Part shown: one piece after another, positions 62,812 through 64,000 of the stretch | How positions within the stretch are numbered: position 1 is the stretch's first letter | Layout: the number at the start of each line of letters is the position of its first letter | Source: Neptunicella plasticusilytica | GTDB lineage: Bacteria; Pseudomonadota; Gammaproteobacteria; Enterobacterales; Alteromonadaceae | Assembly: GCF_047922965.1 (NCBI RefSeq) | Contig: NZ_CP150481.1 | Span: 3,534,001-3,598,000 of the forward strand | Reading direction: 5' to 3' | DNA length: 64,000 bases | Notes under the pieces: generated by a model | The model's database searches: none | Seen by the model: only the letters and a program-made list of their open reading frames with translations | Told to the model about the DNA's origin: nothing | Position numbers and translations under genes: made by a program

Positions 62812-63670
62812 TCTGACCTCCCGGCACCGAACGCGACAGGTAAATACGTTCGGCGTTATGCACAAAGATCTGTTCCGCCTGTTCAGAACTAAAACCGAGC
62901 TGGCTGATAATATTAAGGCTGGCATCCAGCCATTGTCGGTAATCACAACGTTGGTTAACCACCGGCCAATCACTGCCCCAAAGTATCCGTTTCGGCCCGA
63001 AATGACGGCAGACAAATTCTACAATTGGCGTTATTTTATCGAGCTCAAAAGCATATTGTGACTGGCTGGCCAAGCCGGATAACTTCACTGTAACCTCGGG
63101 ATGTCGGGCCAATCTGGCCAATCCCTGCTGCCAACAGGTTAACGTTTCAGCATCCAGATCGGGTTTGCCACAATGATCAACAACAATGGATAATCCTGGA
63201 TAACACGAGGCTAACTCATCGATCACTTCCAGATGGCGTGGATAGATTAACGCGTCAAAAACCAGTTCTTGTTGCTGCATACAGGCAAATACCCGATGGA
63301 AGTCCGGATTAAGGATCCAGTCCGTTGCATCAATATCCTGTAGCATGGGCCGCAATCCAACCAACGCAGCATGCTTGCTTAAACGCTTAATATCATCAAC
63401 GACATCGGCAGATTCAAAATCAACCCAGCCCACCACACCAGCGACAAATTGCGAGTGACTGTCGGCAATATCGAGCAAGTATTCGGTTTCCGCCACAGTA
63501 TTGGTGGCCTGTACCAGAATACAGCGAGAAACCAGATGCTCGGCCATCACCTTTCTGGCCTGATCAATACTAAAGTTGCGATACAACACACCAGTATCCG
63601 GCGTCAGCCAGGCATAATCCCCGCGCTCGAGCATCCACACATGCAAATGACTATCAATAATGTTTAACAT
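62804..63670 (-). CDS. Amidohydrolase-family lactonase, probable L-fuconolactonase
   Basis: 288 residues. Metal motif DSHLHVW at the N-terminus, IVVDHCGKPD, and ILWGSDWPVVN at the C-terminus define the amidohydrolase-2 (COG3618) family, which includes L-fucono-1,5-lactonase and 4-sulfomuconolactonase. It would open the lactone formed by fucose dehydrogenase. It overlaps the upstream reductase gene by seven bases. Confidence 0.88.
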   Translation of the reverse strand: MLNIIDSHLHVWMLERGDYAWLTPDTGVLYRNFSIDQARKVMAEHLVSRCILVQATNTVAETEYLLDIADSHSQFVAGVVGWVDFESADVVDDIKRLSKHAALVGLRPMLQDIDATDWILNPDFHRVFACMQQQELVFDALIYPRHLEVIDELASCYPGLSIVVDHCGKPDLDAETLTCWQQGLARLARHPEVTVKLSGLASQSQYAFELDKITPIVEFVCRHFGPKRILWGSDWPVVNQRCDYRQWLDASLNIISQLGFSSEQAEQIFVHNAERIYLSRSVPGGQID

Positions 63671-64000
63671 TGGGCAGTCAACGATTGGGGTACAGGTGAT
63701 AAAGGAGAGATAAGCTGTTGATCTTTCAGCACCTGCCAGAACGCTTGCGGGATCTCCGCATTATAATACTGCACAATTTGCTGGGCCTGTTCGAGACTGG
63801 CTATACCGGGTATGGCCGCACAAACAACCGGATGGGCCAGAACAAATTGCAAGGCTGCTGCCGCCAGTTGTACATCAAAAACCTCACAGACTGCCTGCAG
63901 TTGAGCTACTTTGCGCAAAACATTGTCCGGAGCAGGCTGGTAATTATAATAGCGGGTCGAGTGTTGTTTGCCTGACGCCAGAATCCCCGAATTAAAAATA
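63664..64000 (-). CDS. Aldo/keto reductase, probable L-fucose dehydrogenase (N-terminus cut by window edge)
   Basis: The last 111 residues are visible. FNSGILASG followed by YNYQPAP and the C-terminal AALQFVLAHPVVCAAIPGIASLEQAQQ are the signature of the D-threo-aldose 1-dehydrogenase/L-fucose dehydrogenase branch of the AKR family. It oxidises fucose to the lactone with NAD(P). The operon start and promoter lie outside the window. Confidence 0.85.
   Translation of the reverse strand, partial: IFNSGILASGKQHSTRYYNYQPAPDNVLRKVAQLQAVCEVFDVQLAAAALQFVLAHPVVCAAIPGIASLEQAQQIVQYYNAEIPQAFWQVLKDQQLISPLSPVPQSLTAQC

Noticed and set aside
62812..63015. Longer reading of the SAF-domain subunit
   Set aside because: It runs inside the lactonase gene; the TTG with a strong ribosome site gives the normal SAF length.

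Overview
The window reads as chromosome of a marine gammaproteobacterium, most likely an Alteromonadales member. The support is gene content and synteny: lptD-surA-pdxA-rsmA-apaG-apaH, rplU-rpmA beside obgE and divergent from ispB, polB, a PEP-CTERM protein, a TonB receptor paired with a modular pectate lyase, and an L-fucose oxidation operon. The species cannot be named from sequence alone. No tRNA, rRNA, CRISPR array, prophage or intact insertion sequence was seen.

Layout. 1-2633 (minus): a truncated DUF885 lipoprotein and a PEP-CTERM protein. 2960-11770 (plus): a compact seven-gene operon of ECF sigma factor, anti-sigma-like membrane protein, animal-type haem peroxidase, small unknown protein, exported TPR-CHAT protease, beta-rich envelope protein and an OMPLA-like outer-membrane phospholipase. 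This is the least ordinary part of the window and the best candidate for an undescribed system. 11774-17160 (minus): polB, a HAD hydrolase, a flavin-nucleotide-binding protein and a TPR-GGDEF cyclase. 17757-29699 (minus): a complete glycogen/maltodextrin operon, malQ-glgB-glgX-glgP-glgC-glgA. 30051-32473 (minus): a Cache chemoreceptor and a Tsx/OmpK-type channel. 32720-32962: a MITE-like inverted-repeat element beside a lone PAS protein. 33532-41477 (minus): pectate lyase and TonB receptor, with a predicted promoter carrying two LacI-type operators. 41791-42589 (plus): a manganese (yybP-ykoY) riboswitch and the UPF0016/GDT1 exporter it should control. 42592-50178: djlA, then the lptD-to-apaH operon. 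50433-53510: a chemoreceptor and a PAS-GGDEF cyclase facing a shared terminator. 53573-57137: folA, obgE, rpmA, rplU and divergent ispB. 57316-64000: a secreted mutarotase-fold-like protein, fucP and a minus-strand L-fucose oxidation operon running off the window end.

How the genes work together. The glycogen block can make ADP-glucose, polymerise, branch, debranch and phosphorolyse glycogen, with MalQ linking it to maltodextrins. The fucose block encodes a plausible non-phosphorylative route: L-fucose, lactone, L-fuconate, 2-keto-3-deoxy-L-fuconate, diketo acid, then pyruvate and lactate. Its dehydratase is UxaA-like and split from its SAF subunit. The sigma-factor operon looks like an inducible envelope programme: its products would act in the periplasm and outer membrane (protease, peroxidase, phospholipase) under a dedicated sigma/anti-sigma pair. 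That joint role is inference; the individual domain calls rest on visible motifs.
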